From Roseateles aquatilis (GTDB taxonomy: Bacteria; Pseudomonadota; Gammaproteobacteria; Burkholderiales; Burkholderiaceae_C): a stretch of 64,000 bases of DNA. The translations under genes and the position numbers were made by a program. The first letter of the stretch is position 1; each line of letters starts with the position of its first letter. The stretch is from assembly GCF_002205645.1 (NCBI RefSeq), contig NZ_NIOF01000005.1, positions 248,001 to 312,000 of the forward strand, read 5' to 3'. The notes beneath the pieces were generated by a model, which was given only the letters and a program-made list of their open reading frames with translations, was not told where the DNA came from and ran no database searches. Below, piece by piece: positions 51,647-64,000 of this stretch.

Positions 51647-52783
51647 CTACGGCTGCAGGTCGCTGGCGAGCAGCAGTTCGCGCCACTGCAGTTGCTGCGC
51701 GCCGAACTGCGCCCACGCCTCGTCGGCGAGCGTCTGGTGGCGGTCGGCATCCGCCGTTTCGCTGAGCAGCCGGAAGGTCTGCGCCAGCCGGCTGTGGGTG
51801 ATCGCGCGATCGTCGAGCTCGCAATCGGGATCGAGCTCGATCTCCGCCTCGCGCGCCTGGCTCAGCGCGAGCTCGTGCTGTCCCAGGTTGACGCGGCACC
51901 AGGCCAGGTCCGACAGCAGGCTGCTGCCCAGCCGCTCCAGCCCCAGCGACATCGCCTGCGGCAGGTGTTCCTCGTAGAGCTGGCGCGCCTCGTCGAAGCG
52001 GCCCTGCATCGTCAGCACCTGCGCGCGCAGCACCGGCGTCAGCTCGTTCATCATCTGCGCGCCGACGGCCGCGTCGTAGTGACGCACCGAGTCCACGGTC
52101 AGCAGCAGCTCCGGCCCGCGCGCCGCGTGGGCGGACAGGCTCTCGCGCCGCAGTTGCGACGCACGCATGCCGGCCATGTTGAACATCAAGGCGGACAGCG
52201 ATGCGTCGTCGCCCTCCATCGACGCGTGGCGGCGCGCGCGGATGTACCAGCGCTGCGCGATCTCGATGTCGCCGGCATAGTGCCAGCCCACGCCCATCGC
52301 CATCGCCACGCGCGCCTGCGCCACGTTGTGGTCCGGCCCGGCCTCGTCCAGGCAGCGCCGGGCATGCTCGACGAGCGCAGCCGGGTCGTGCCGGATGAAG
52401 GCCAGCTGCGCGAGCCACGCCGCCGCCAGCACACGCACCTCGGCCAGCGCCGGCAGCGTCGCGGCGATCGTCTGCGCGCGCTGGATGCGGTCCTGCGCCT
52501 GCTGCACGACGAAGCCGTTGTAGTAGCTCATCAGGCCCTCGGCCAGATGCAGCCAGGCGCCGATCTCCGGATGCGGATGCTGGAACGACAGCTGGTGCAG
52601 CGCCGTCAGCGCCTCGCGCGCCTCGACCACCGCGCCGTGCCGCGCCAGCAGCATCGCGCGCTTGGCCCGCGCGCCCGCCGACGCCATCGGCGACTTGGCC
52701 GCGGCGATGTCCTTGTCCAGTTGCTTCAGCAGCCGGGACTTGATCACGGGCGCGGGCGCGGCTTCCGGCGAGGCGTCGTGCAT
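51647..52783 (-). CDS. TPR-like helical-repeat protein, function unknown
   Basis: A 378-residue cytosolic, all-helical protein with TPR-like repeats over most of its length: ASAGARAKRAMLLARHGAVVEAREAL, IGAWLHLAEGLMSYYNG, GDIEIAQRWYIRARRHASMEGD, MQGRFDEARQLYEEHLPQA and LGQHELALSQAREAEIEL. No signal peptide or enzyme motif. Such proteins are scaffolds or regulatory partners. It ends 73 bases from the convergent esterase, and lies 8 bases after nothing upstream but purC downstream: its ATG at 52783 is 8 bases beyond the purC stop, so the two may be one transcript with purC first. Confidence 0.75.
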   Translation of the reverse strand: MHDASPEAAPAPVIKSRLLKQLDKDIAAAKSPMASAGARAKRAMLLARHGAVVEAREALTALHQLSFQHPHPEIGAWLHLAEGLMSYYNGFVVQQAQDRIQRAQTIAATLPALAEVRVLAAAWLAQLAFIRHDPAALVEHARRCLDEAGPDHNVAQARVAMAMGVGWHYAGDIEIAQRWYIRARRHASMEGDDASLSALMFNMAGMRASQLRRESLSAHAARGPELLLTVDSVRHYDAAVGAQMMNELTPVLRAQVLTMQGRFDEARQLYEEHLPQAMSLGLERLGSSLLSDLAWCRVNLGQHELALSQAREAEIELDPDCELDDRAITHSRLAQTFRLLSETADADRHQTLADEAWAQFGAQQLQWRELLLASDLQP

Positions 52784-52790
52784 GCGGGCC

Positions 52791-53687
52791 TCAGCGCGTC
52801 AGGCGCTCGAGCGCTTCCCGGTACTTCGCCGACGTGTTGGCGATGACCTCGGCCGGCAGCGCCGGCGGCGGCGCGACCTTGCCCCAGGGCCGGCCGTCCA
52901 CCGTGGCCTGCTCCAGCCAGTCGCGCAGGAACTGCTTGTCGTAGCTCGGCGGGTTGCCGCCCACGGCGTAGCTCTCGGCCGGCCAGTAACGCGACGAGTC
53001 CGGCGTCAGCACCTCGTCCATCAGCGTCAGCGTGCCGTCGGCATCGAGGCCGAACTCGAACTTGGTGTCCGCGATGATGATGCCCTTGGTCAGCGCGTAG
53101 TCGGCCGCGCGCTGGTAGAGCTGGATCGCGATGTCCCGCACGCGCTCGGCCAGCTCGCGGCCGATGATCTGCGCGCAGCGCTCGAAATCGATGTTCTCGT
53201 CGTGGTCGCCCATCTCGGCCTTGGTGGCGGGCGTGAAGATCGGCTGCGGCAGCTTGCTCGCGTTCTGCAGCCCGGCCGGCAGCTCGACGCCGCAGACCTT
53301 GCCGTTGGTCTTGTATTCGGACCAGCCGCTGCCGGCCAGGTAGCCGCGCACCACCGCCTCGATGGGCAGCGGCGTCAGGCGCTTGACCAGCATCGCGCGG
53401 TCGCGCACCTGCGCCTGCTCCGCCGCGGTGACCACCGACAGCGGATCGTCGCCGGTCAGGTGGTTGGGCACGATGCCGTCCAGCTTGTCGAACCAGAACA
53501 GCGCCATCTGCGTCAGCAGCGCGCCCTTGCCCGGGATCGGCTCGTCCATGATCACGTCGAAGGCCGAGATGCGGTCCGACGCGATCATGAGGATGCGGTC
53601 GTCGCCCACCGCGTAGTTCTCGCGCACCTTGCCGCGCGCGATCAGGGGAAGTGAAGTCAGCGAGGAGGTGTGCAGGGCGGCGGTCAT
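52791..53687 (-). CDS. purC: SAICAR synthetase (phosphoribosylaminoimidazole-succinocarboxamide synthase)
   Basis: A 298-residue purine enzyme joining CAIR with aspartate using [33 protein letters not shown], then [14 protein letters not shown] and [16 protein letters not shown] and [12 protein letters not shown] are diagnostic, of the longer yeast-like form usual in Burkholderiales. Start ATG 53687 comes after GGAGGTG-like sequence on neither side; the conserved N-terminus fixes it. In many relatives purC directly precedes purE-purK; here 16.5 kb of other genes lie between. A TAGAAT -10 element is 38 bases upstream. Confidence 0.97.
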   Translation of the reverse strand: MTAALHTSSLTSLPLIARGKVRENYAVGDDRILMIASDRISAFDVIMDEPIPGKGALLTQMALFWFDKLDGIVPNHLTGDDPLSVVTAAEQAQVRDRAMLVKRLTPLPIEAVVRGYLAGSGWSEYKTNGKVCGVELPAGLQNASKLPQPIFTPATKAEMGDHDENIDFERCAQIIGRELAERVRDIAIQLYQRAADYALTKGIIIADTKFEFGLDADGTLTLMDEVLTPDSSRYWPAESYAVGGNPPSYDKQFLRDWLEQATVDGRPWGKVAPPPALPAEVIANTSAKYREALERLTR

Positions 53688-53724
53688 GGTCGTGCGGACG
53701 GGCGGGGCCGGAGGCAAAGCGGGG

Positions 53725-53730
53725 ATTCTA
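53725..53730 (-). promoter_or_regulatory. -10-like element upstream of purC
   Basis: TAGAAT on the minus strand, within GGGATTCTAG (plus strand), lies 38 bases before the purC start. The same ten bases occur upstream of fba. No clear -35 is seen. Confidence 0.4.
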
Positions 53731-53868
53731 GAGGCGACGGGTAGAAACCTCGACCGCCAGGTCGCGTCCGGCGCGCGCCGCAGTCGATGACGGCACGGCA
53801 CGACGACGACGCTGGCGCCGGCGCGGCGAGGGTTCCCCGCGCGCCGCGTCGGGGCTAGAGTCGGCGGC

Positions 53869-55413
53869 ATGAGCCAACGCCCTCCCGCCTCCCTGCCCCG
53901 TCGCCAGCTGTTGCAGGCCGCGCTGGCGGCCGGCTGCACGCCGGCCTTCCTGCGTCATGCCCACGCGCAGGCGGACGCCGTCGACCGCTTCGCGCTGGGC
54001 GTGGCCTCCGGATGCCCGCGTCCGGACACGGTGGTGCTGTGGACGCGCCTGACCGGCGCGGCGCTGCCGGAGCGGGTCGAGTTGCAATGGGAGATCGCCG
54101 AGGACGAGCGCTTCGAGCGCATCGCCGCGCGCGGCACCGAGATCGCCTTCGCCGCGGAGGCCCACAGCGTCCACGCGGAGCCGCAGGGCCTGAAGCCGGA
54201 TCGCTGGTATTGGTATCGCTTCCGCGCGCTGGGCCAGCAGACCGCGACCGCGCGCACCCGCACGTCGCCGGCGCCGGACGCGCAGGTGCGCTCGCTGCGC
54301 TTCGCCACCGCGTCCTGCCAGCGCTGGGACCAGGGTCGTTATGCCGCCTGGGCGGACCTGAGCGCGCGCGAGCCCGACGTGGTGATCTTCCTGGGCGATT
54401 ACATCTACGAGTACGGCACGCCCGCCGACCGCCATCCCCCGCGCCGCCACGCCGGCGGCCGCTGCATGACGCTGGCCGACTACCGCGCCCGCTACGCCCA
54501 ATACAAGGGCGACGCGCAACTGCGCGCGCTGCATGCGCAGGCGCCGTGGATCAGCATCTGGGACGACCACGAGGTGGACAACGACTACGCCGGGGACGTC
54601 GACTTCGCGCTGTCCCCCGACTTCCACCACCGCCGCGCCGGCGCGGTGCAGGCGTACTGGGAGCACATGCCCTTTCCCAAGTCCTGGAAACCGGACGACG
54701 GCCGGATGCGGCTCTACACACGCTTCGACTGGGGCCGCCTGGCCCGCATCCACGCGCTCGACGATCGCCAGTACCGCGACCCGCAGGCGTGTCCGCTGCC
54801 AGGGCACGGCGGCGCCAACACCGTGATGGCCAATGATTGCGCCGCGCTGAAGGATCCCCGCCGCACGCTGCTGGGCGCCGAGCAGGAAGCGTGGCTGGCC
54901 AAGGGCTGGGACCGCGACCGGGGCTGGAACCTGCTGGCCCAGCAGACGCTGATGGCGCGTCTGACCCACATCCCGATGTCCAAGGGCGGCCGCTTCTGGA
55001 CCGATGGGTGGGACGGCTACCCGGAAGCCCGCCAGCGGCTGCTGAAGGACATGGTGGCGGCGGGCGCGCGCAACCCGGTGGTGCTGGGCGGCGACGTGCA
55101 CGCGAACGTCGTCGCCGACCTGAAGCTCGACTTCCAGAGCGAGCGCGCGCCGATCATCGCCAGCGAGTTCTGCGCCACGTCCATCAGCAGCGAGGGCCGC
55201 GCGCAGTCGCACATGGACACCTGGCGCCCGCTGAATCCCCACATCCACCTGGCGCGCAGCGACACGCGCGGCTACATGCTCTTCGAGCTGGACGAGCGAC
55301 GCCTGCAGGCCGAGATCCGCCATGTGCTCAAGCCCTGGGACGAGGACAGCCCCGTGGCCTCGCTGGCGAGTTTCACGGTCGAGGCCGGCCGGCCGGGCGT
55401 GCAGCAGGCCTGA
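53869..55413 (+). CDS. phoD: alkaline phosphatase D (PhoD), Tat-exported
   Basis: A 514-residue periplasmic phosphodiesterase/phosphomonoesterase. The twin-arginine signal is [14 protein letters not shown] (RR at 11-12), cleaved near AHA-QAD. A PhoD_N domain (about 40-135; [21 protein letters not shown]) precedes the metallophosphatase domain with [43 protein letters not shown] and [15 protein letters not shown]. PhoD enzymes bind Fe(III) and calcium and act in phosphorus scavenging. It is divergent from purC and unrelated by position to the organophosphate operon, which has its own shorter PhoD-like protein. Confidence 0.95.
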   Translation: MSQRPPASLPRRQLLQAALAAGCTPAFLRHAHAQADAVDRFALGVASGCPRPDTVVLWTRLTGAALPERVELQWEIAEDERFERIAARGTEIAFAAEAHSVHAEPQGLKPDRWYWYRFRALGQQTATARTRTSPAPDAQVRSLRFATASCQRWDQGRYAAWADLSAREPDVVIFLGDYIYEYGTPADRHPPRRHAGGRCMTLADYRARYAQYKGDAQLRALHAQAPWISIWDDHEVDNDYAGDVDFALSPDFHHRRAGAVQAYWEHMPFPKSWKPDDGRMRLYTRFDWGRLARIHALDDRQYRDPQACPLPGHGGANTVMANDCAALKDPRRTLLGAEQEAWLAKGWDRDRGWNLLAQQTLMARLTHIPMSKGGRFWTDGWDGYPEARQRLLKDMVAAGARNPVVLGGDVHANVVADLKLDFQSERAPIIASEFCATSISSEGRAQSHMDTWRPLNPHIHLARSDTRGYMLFELDERRLQAEIRHVLKPWDEDSPVASLASFTVEAGRPGVQQA

Positions 55414-55455
55414 ACCCGTCGGCGCCCGCGCCCGGCATCGCGTCCTGCCGGAAAC

Positions 55456-55483
55456 GACCACGGGGCCCGAGGGCCCCGTGGTC
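55456..55483. terminator. strong bidirectional hairpin between phoD and fba
   Basis: Thirteen bases (55456-55468) are the exact complement of 55471-55483 around a GA centre, giving a very GC-rich hairpin between the convergent phoD and fba stop codons. T runs are absent on both sides, so it may stop polymerase weakly or protect 3' ends. Confidence 0.65.
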
Positions 55484-55505
55484 ATCGCATCGGCGCGTGA
55501 TCAGG

Positions 55506-56570
55506 TCACTGCACGACCTGCGCCAGCTCGCCCTTGGCGTAGGCGGCGGCGGTGTCCACCAGCGAGCGCGCCTTGATCTTGCCGGCCTGGCCTTCGCAGT
55601 TGAACTCGACGTAGCGCTGCTTGCAGATCAGCTTGGCGGCTTCGCGGGCGGGCTTGAGCCATTCGCGGGCGTCGAACTTCTCCGGGTTCTCGGCCATGAA
55701 CTTGCGCACCGCGCCGGTCATCGCCAGGCGGATGTCGGTGTCGATGTTGATCTTGCGGACGCCGTACTTGATGGCTTCCTGGATCTCCTCGACCGGCACG
55801 CCGTAGGTCTCCTTCATCTGGCCGCCGTACTGGCGGATGATTTCCAGCAGCTCTTGCGGCACGCTCGACGAGCCGTGCATCACCAGGTGGGTATTGGGGA
55901 TGCGGGCGTGGATTTCCTTCACGCGGCTGATCGCCAGGATGTCGCCGGTGGGCTTGCGGGTGAACTTGTAGGCGCCGTGGCTGGTGCCGATCGCGATGGC
56001 CAGCGCGTCCAGGCCCGTGGCCTTGACGAACTGCGCGGCCTCTTCCGGATCGGTCAGCAGCGAGGCGTGGTCCAGCACGCCCTCGGCGCCGATGCCGTCT
56101 TCCTCGCCGGCCATGCCGGTCTCCAGCGAGCCCAGGCAGCCCAGCTCGCCCTCGACGGTCACGCCGACCTTGTGGGCCAGTTGCACGACCTGACGCGTGA
56201 CGTCGATGTTGTAGTCGAACGAGGCCGGCGTCTTGCCGTCCGGCATCAGCGAGCCGTCCATCATCACCGAGCTGAAGCCCAGGTCGATCGCGCCCTGGCA
56301 GATCGCCGGGGTCTGGCCGTGATCCTGGTGCATCACCAGCGGGATGTGCGGGTAGGCCTCGACGGCGGCCTGGATCAGGTGCTTGATGAAGGCCTCACCG
56401 GCGTACTTCCGGGCGCCGGCGCTGGCCTGGAGGATCACCGGGGCGTTGACCTCGGCGGCGGCGGCCATCACGGCCTGCACCTGTTCGAGGTTGTTGACGT
56501 TGAACGCCGGAATGCCATAGCCGTGTTCGGCGGCATGGTCCAGCAGCTGGCGCATCGAGACGAGTGCCAT
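55506..56570 (-). CDS. fba: fructose-1,6-bisphosphate aldolase, class II
   Basis: A 354-residue zinc enzyme of glycolysis/gluconeogenesis (Calvin-subtype, CbbA-like). [40 protein letters not shown] (zinc His, catalytic Asp), [25 protein letters not shown] and [10 protein letters not shown] are diagnostic. ATG 56570 is chosen since the family starts MALVSM, with GGAG nine bases upstream; the longer frame is not conserved. It lies near pyk and pgk as in other Burkholderiales, although here two extra genes lie between fba and pyk. Confidence 0.97.
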   Translation of the reverse strand: MALVSMRQLLDHAAEHGYGIPAFNVNNLEQVQAVMAAAAEVNAPVILQASAGARKYAGEAFIKHLIQAAVEAYPHIPLVMHQDHGQTPAICQGAIDLGFSSVMMDGSLMPDGKTPASFDYNIDVTRQVVQLAHKVGVTVEGELGCLGSLETGMAGEEDGIGAEGVLDHASLLTDPEEAAQFVKATGLDALAIAIGTSHGAYKFTRKPTGDILAISRVKEIHARIPNTHLVMHGSSSVPQELLEIIRQYGGQMKETYGVPVEEIQEAIKYGVRKINIDTDIRLAMTGAVRKFMAENPEKFDAREWLKPAREAAKLICKQRYVEFNCEGQAGKIKARSLVDTAAAYAKGELAQVVQ

Positions 56571-56976
56571 GAAAGTTCTCCGAGGAAGTGAAAAATCCTG
56601 GGCCGCGGCCGGCACAGAAACTCCGCCGTAACCGCGCCGTAACTGGTCGGGATTCTAGCCAGCCACCATGACCGGCTCTGTAACGATCCTGGGCGCCCCC
56701 CTGAACTGGTGCCATACCAGCCGTCGCCCGACACCCCGCAAGGCCTTTGCCGAGTGGTCGCCGACGGCCCCTGGTCGCGCGACGCGCGTGCGGCGACCGC
56801 GCGGCGCTTGCACGGTGTGCACTCGGCGCCCCCCGGTCGAGGGTCCCTGCGGTTGCGCGCGAGCGAGCGGGGCCGGTAGGCTCTCGTCCGGGCGGCCTGC
56901 CCTGGAGGAGCAAGCTTCGTGCCCTGCCCCGGGGATGCCGCCCACGGACCGCCCGCCCGGACATCCCAGGAACTGC
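56571..56976. other. 406-base divergent intergenic region, fba / HATPase-STAS gene
   Basis: No gene is supported: the open frame running into the HATPase gene from 56668 reads as low-complexity Arg/Pro/Cys sequence. The fba-proximal part carries TAGAAT (minus strand, 56652-56657) inside GGGATTCTAG, the same ten bases as upstream of purC; it is a likely -10 element about 80 bases before the fba start. The rest shows nothing I can name. Confidence 0.5.
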
Positions 56977-57996
56977 ATGACCCGTCTTGCGATCGACCAA
57001 CTGACGCTGTGGATCACCGCCGCCGCCAATGAGCACTCGCTGGACCTGCCCGCCTACGTGGAGGAGCGCACCGGCGCCAGCCACCGCGCCACGCTGGCCG
57101 CGCTGCGCCGCCTGGTGGACGCCCAGTGGCTGACCCGCGGCGGCACCGCCCGCCGGCCCGTCTACGGCGCCGGCCTGCTGCGCCAGGTGGCGCGCAGCTA
57201 CACGCTGCACGGGCTGATGGAGGACATCGTCTGGCAGCGCGATTTCGCGCCGCACTTCGTGCTGCCCAGGCACGTCGCGCGGATGATCCAGCATGGCTTC
57301 ACCGAGCTGGTGAACAACGCCATCGACCACAGCGGCGGCACCAGCGTCACCGTGTCGCTGCGCCAGACGCCCACGCATGCGCAGCTGCTGGTGTCCGACG
57401 ACGGCTGCGGCGTCTTCGACAAGATCTGCGACACCTACGAGCTCGCCGACGCGCGGCACGCGATGCTGGAGCTCAGCAAGGGCCGCCTGACCACGCAGCC
57501 GCAGGCCCACACCGGCCGCGGGCTGTTCTTCAGCTCGCAGTTGGCGGACGTCTTCGACATCCACGCCAACGGCAAGGCCTTCCAGCGCCGCGCGTGGGAG
57601 GGCAACGCCTGGCAGCCGGGCAAGGGCCTGCCGCGCCAGGGCAGCTCGATCTACATGGCGATGTCGCTGGAGAGCACGCGCACGCTGGAGCAGGTGCTGG
57701 GCCAGTGGAGCGTCGACGGCAGCGGCATCGCCTTCGACCAGACGCGCATCCTGCTGAACCTGGTCATCGGGCCGGGGCAGACGCTGGACTCGCGCGCCCA
57801 GGCGCGGCGGGTGGCCGCGCGGCTGCCGCAGTTCAAGCGCGCGGAGGTGGACTTCAGCGGCGTCGACGACGTCGGCCACGCCTTCGCCGACGAGTTGTTC
57901 CGCGTCTTCGCCCGCGCGCACCAGCAAGTGGAGCTGGTGCCGCTGAACATGACGCCGCGCATCGCCGCGCTGGTGCAGGCGGCACGCAGCGCCTGA
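56977..57996 (+). CDS. single-chain HATPase plus STAS-like (DUF4325) protein
   Basis: A 339-residue cytosolic protein. Residues 1-75 look like a winged-helix-type domain (GASHRATLAALRRLVDAQWLTRGG). Residues about 90-235 are a GHKL ATPase: N box HGFTELVNNAIDHSGG (N113/N114), D-x-G box SDDGCGVFD (141-145) and G2 HTGRGLFFSS (178-186). Residues about 253-335 match the STAS-like DUF4325 domain (VDFSGVDDVGHAFADELFRVF). This combines in one chain what in the RsbW/RsbV-type switch are a kinase/anti-sigma factor and its antagonist. No phospho-accepting histidine motif is seen, so it is not a classic sensor kinase. Target unknown. Confidence 0.85.
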   Translation: MTRLAIDQLTLWITAAANEHSLDLPAYVEERTGASHRATLAALRRLVDAQWLTRGGTARRPVYGAGLLRQVARSYTLHGLMEDIVWQRDFAPHFVLPRHVARMIQHGFTELVNNAIDHSGGTSVTVSLRQTPTHAQLLVSDDGCGVFDKICDTYELADARHAMLELSKGRLTTQPQAHTGRGLFFSSQLADVFDIHANGKAFQRRAWEGNAWQPGKGLPRQGSSIYMAMSLESTRTLEQVLGQWSVDGSGIAFDQTRILLNLVIGPGQTLDSRAQARRVAARLPQFKRAEVDFSGVDDVGHAFADELFRVFARAHQQVELVPLNMTPRIAALVQAARSA

Positions 57997-58015
57997 GCGC
58001 TCGATCCCCGAGCCC

Positions 58016-58903
58016 TCAGACGTCGCTGTCGACCAAGGCCTGGATGGCGGCGCGGCTGCGGTGGACGGCGTCGTCCAGCCGCGGCAGCAACGCGGCCAGG
58101 GGGCTGCCGCGCGCGACGCCGAAGAGGATGCCCTCCTCCACCAGCGGCATCGCCAGCACCTGCAAGCGCTCGCCGTCACGCATCGCGCGCAGCCGGCGTT
58201 GCAGCGCCGCCGCGCTGCCGCGGTGCGTTGCCAGCATCGCGTCGCAGCGGCCCATCATCAGCATGCGGGCACGGGTCTCGAGGTCGTTGCCGCTGGTCTC
58301 GACGCGGAACAACTGCCGCCGGCCCTCGTCGAACGCGCGACCGTAGGACGCGCCTCGCGCGACGCAGAGCGTGCGCCCTCGCAGGTCGGCGGGCTTGTCG
58401 AATTTGAAGGGCTTCGCGGCCGGCACGACCAGCCAGCCGCGGCTCACGAAGACCGGCTGGCTGTAGACGAAGATGTTGTCCCGGGCGGGGCTGCGCGACA
58501 GGCCGAAGACCAGTTGCTGACCCAGCTCCGCGCCCAGCAGCGCGCGCGGCCAGGGCAAGGGCATCAGCTCCCAGCTCAGGCCGGCCGCGTCGGCGATCAG
58601 CTTGAGCAGCGGCAGGACGAAGGGCTTGTGGGTCTGGTCGCTGATGCCGAGCTTGATCGGTCCCTCGTCGACGCTGGCAGGCGGGAACGGGGTGGCGGCA
58701 GGCGCGGCCCCGGCTACGTGGGCAGGTCGCTGCGCCACGCCGGCCGAGGAGGCGGGTCGGGTGGCGGAAGCCGGCGAGGCGGCCACGGCCCGCGCGTCAG
58801 GCGCGACCGCGGCGCTCAACGAGCCGAACGCGCCGAGCAGCATGCAACGGCGCGGAAGGCCGGATCGGGACTGCGTCTCTGGCGACTCGGGGGCCTGGAG
58901 CAT
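58016..58903 (-). CDS. periplasmic solute-binding-like protein (SBP_bac_3 type)
   Basis: A 295-residue exported protein. The N-terminus has an RR-containing signal (LPRRCMLLGAFGSLSAAVA) followed by an Ala/Pro-rich linker to about residue 80. The remainder is a compact type II binding fold: IKLGISDQTHKPFVLPLLKLIADAAGLSWELMPLPWPRAL, then FGLSRSPARDNIFVYSQPVFVSRGWLVV and LRGRTLCVARGASYG. Similar proteins occur without transport genes and may act as sensors or chaperones. It ends 20 bases from the convergent HATPase gene; no permease or ATPase gene is adjacent. Confidence 0.82.
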   Translation of the reverse strand: MLQAPESPETQSRSGLPRRCMLLGAFGSLSAAVAPDARAVAASPASATRPASSAGVAQRPAHVAGAAPAATPFPPASVDEGPIKLGISDQTHKPFVLPLLKLIADAAGLSWELMPLPWPRALLGAELGQQLVFGLSRSPARDNIFVYSQPVFVSRGWLVVPAAKPFKFDKPADLRGRTLCVARGASYGRAFDEGRRQLFRVETSGNDLETRARMLMMGRCDAMLATHRGSAAALQRRLRAMRDGERLQVLAMPLVEEGILFGVARGSPLAALLPRLDDAVHRSRAAIQALVDSDV

Positions 58904-58953
58904 GGCGGCGGCGAGGTCGAGGACTCGGGCCGCCGCGACGCGCTTGGCGGTCG

Positions 58954-60384
<1,431 letters not shown>

Positions 60385-60791
60385 GTCTTGTCTCTGTCTG
60401 AAATTTAGTTACAGCGGGGGATTATGGGGCGGTAGAGGGCGGTCTGGTCAGTTTCGGCGGGTTACGGCTGAGTTTCCAACGTCTCGGGATTCCTCGGGGC
60501 AGACTTCGGTGGACCGAGCACCGGCGGCATGACCGCCCCCGGCGACTCGGCCCTCGCGAGGGGGCGCCCAACTCGCCCACTCGCCTTCGGCTCGCTTGGC
60601 TCAAACAGAGGCGCCCAGTCAGTTCTTGAAGCCCGCTCCGCGGGCCCTCGCTTCAGCCTCCTCGCCGGGGGCGGCCATGCCACCGCGACGCAGTTGAGGC
60701 GTCGGACGATCCAGGGCTGTCTGCGGTGCGGCGGCATGCGAGGGAGCGCGGGGCGACAAGGGAGCGTCATCTCCCTCCGCCCCCTTCGTGA
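60385..60791. other. 407-base intergenic region upstream of pyk with a structured segment
   Basis: No gene is supported. The pyk-proximal end has CATAAT on the minus strand (60421-60426), a possible -10 about 37 bases before the pyk start. The 60440-60700 part reads like the low-complexity intergenic segments that recur in related genomes (translated fragments such as EPSEPKASGRVG), with a small hairpin GCCCGC-TCC-GCGGGC at 60631-60645. It may also terminate maeB. Confidence 0.45.
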
Positions 60792-63110
<2,319 letters not shown>

Positions 63111-63506
63111 GCATGTCTCCGTCGCGGTGGAAATGGGCCCCGGGGACCACGACGGACGCGGGCGTCGAGAGGCTCGACGAGGCCGCGATGACGGAGTCAC
63201 GGGGGGCGCAAAGCTTAATCCTCCCGCTCCGGCCCCAGAATGAATTCAGTTTTAACTGCCATGCAAAGATGGCAATCAGCCATGCACGGCATGACGCCCC
63301 ATCGAGCCCGCCTCGGGCGGTGCCCGCAACGTGACGTGTTCTCAAGCGATCTGCCGCGAAAGGGACGGCCCGCGCGCCTCGCGGCGTCTGGTCGGCGGCG
63401 TGCGAGAACCGTGCCCGCTGAAGCGGAAACGCGCCCCGGAGGGCGCGTTGTCGTTTGAGCGCTCACGCGCGGCGCGGGCGAAACCGCCGAACGCGGGGCG
63501 TCGTTG
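63111..63506. other. 396-base intergenic region, pgk / maeB
   Basis: No gene is supported. An AT-richer patch at 63215-63290 containing GCCAT/ATGGC inverted repeats probably holds the maeB promoter on the minus strand; no exact -35/-10 pair is convincing. Next to pgk is its terminator hairpin at 63428-63449. Confidence 0.5.
63428..63449 (-). terminator. terminator downstream of pgk
   Basis: A perfect 9-bp stem (63428-63436 with 63441-63449, loop CGGA) lies about 58 bases past the pgk stop on the minus strand and is followed there by TTTCC. Orientation fits pgk termination. Confidence 0.65.
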
Positions 63507-64000
63507 TCAGCCCTGCGCGCGCCTGGACAGGATCTCGAAGGCCGGCAGGGTCTTGCCTTCCAGCACTTCCAGGAAGGCGCCGCCACCGGTGGAGATATAG
63601 CCGACGTCCTGCTCGATGCCGTACTTGGCGATCGCCGCCAGCGTGTCGCCGCCACCGGCGATGGAGAACGCGTCCGACGCGGCGATGGCGCGGGCGATGG
63701 TCTCGGTGCCGTGGGCGAAGGCGTCGAACTCGAACACGCCGACCGGGCCGTTCCACACGATCGTGCCCGCGGCCTTCAGTTGCTCGGCGAGCAGCGCGGC
63801 GGTCTTCGGGCCGATGTCCAGGATCAGGTCGTCATCGGCCACGTCGGTCGCGGCCTTCACCGTCGCGGGCGCGTCGGCGGCGAAGGTCTTGGCGGTCACC
63901 ACGTCGACGGGGATGGGCACCGCGGCGCCACGCGCCTGCATCGACGCGATGACGGCCTTGGCGTCGTCGATCAGGGCGGGCTCGGCCAGCGACTTGCCGA
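63507..64000 (-). CDS. pgk: phosphoglycerate kinase, C-terminal part (cut by window end)
   Basis: The gene runs off the right edge; only about 164 C-terminal residues are present. They include [36 protein letters not shown] and the nucleotide-binding [15 protein letters not shown] and [23 protein letters not shown], all diagnostic. The enzyme makes 3-phosphoglycerate and ATP in glycolysis. An apparent ATG at 63941 is internal: the upstream codons ([19 protein letters not shown]) are also conserved PGK sequence. A terminator follows the stop codon. Confidence 0.96.
   Translation of the reverse strand, partial: GKSLAEPALIDDAKAVIASMQARGAAVPIPVDVVTAKTFAADAPATVKAATDVADDDLILDIGPKTAALLAEQLKAAGTIVWNGPVGVFEFDAFAHGTETIARAIAASDAFSIAGGGDTLAAIAKYGIEQDVGYISTGGGAFLEVLEGKTLPAFEILSRRAQG

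Noticed and set aside
36237-52790. Genomic island or prophage
   Set aside because: No integrase, transposase, tRNA, direct-repeat ends or base-composition break was seen; the purC-purE separation is reported only as altered gene order.

Overview
The window reads as chromosomal DNA of a high-GC betaproteobacterium of the order Burkholderiales, most likely the Rubrivivax/Roseateles/Leptothrix side. This rests on codon usage with G/C in nearly every third position, a SAH riboswitch ahead of ahcY with metF downstream, purE-purK-Sua5 and pgk/pyk/fba neighbourhoods, an 87-residue second IF-1 beside a cold-shock gene, and OmpW and TonB receptors. No rRNA, tRNA, CRISPR array, phage or insertion sequence was found.

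Layout. 0-9 kb: two tandem response-regulator diguanylate cyclases (the first cut by the window edge), a heptamer tandem repeat, a YcaQ/AlkX-type glycosylase, a hairpin-rich intergenic element, an aldo/keto reductase divergent from an AraC regulator, a cold-shock block (cspA, a 71-residue ORF, infA), small proteins and a HAD phosphatase. 9-13 kb: one-carbon/methyl cycle unit: SAH riboswitch, ahcY, tlyA, metF, then ompW. 13-24.6 kb: pepQ translationally coupled to a 5-formyl-THF cyclo-ligase, TfoX-N protein, DUF2917/LysR pair, a second cyclo-ligase, lytic transglycosylase, GST, a PEP-CTERM-like small protein, cca and an S9 peptidase. 24.6-30.1 kb: a five-gene minus-strand operon tsaB-rimI-UDG4-PAS/GGDEF/EAL-MidA with ATGA-type overlaps. 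30.2-36.2 kb: a lipase lipoprotein plus OmpW pair behind a TetR-like palindrome, then purE-purK-tsaC followed by an SGNH-fold lipoprotein without its catalytic residues.

36.3-52.8 kb separates purE from purC, which are neighbours in many relatives. It holds cnoX, a DeoR regulator, and a divergent, tightly packed seven-gene operon: TonB receptor, Tat-exported PhoD-like lipoprotein, ABC solute-binding protein, cytosolic alkaline-phosphatase-superfamily hydrolase, two permeases, ATPase. I read this as a complete outer-membrane-to-cytosol uptake and hydrolysis route for an organophosphate or phosphonate; the substrate is unknown. Next come a MocR/PdxR-type regulator divergent from an unusual fusion of [2Fe-2S] ferredoxin, FAD/NAD reductase and M24 pita-bread domains, a PHB-depolymerase-like esterase and a TPR-like protein. 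52.8-64 kb: central metabolism on the minus strand (purC, fba, pyk, maeB, pgk) interrupted by a second PhoD, a single-chain HATPase plus STAS-like (DUF4325) protein and a solute-binding-like protein.

The most promising leads are the organophosphate operon with its DeoR control region, the ferredoxin-reductase-M24 fusion with direct-repeat operators, the HATPase/STAS-like fusion, and the inactive SGNH lipoprotein.
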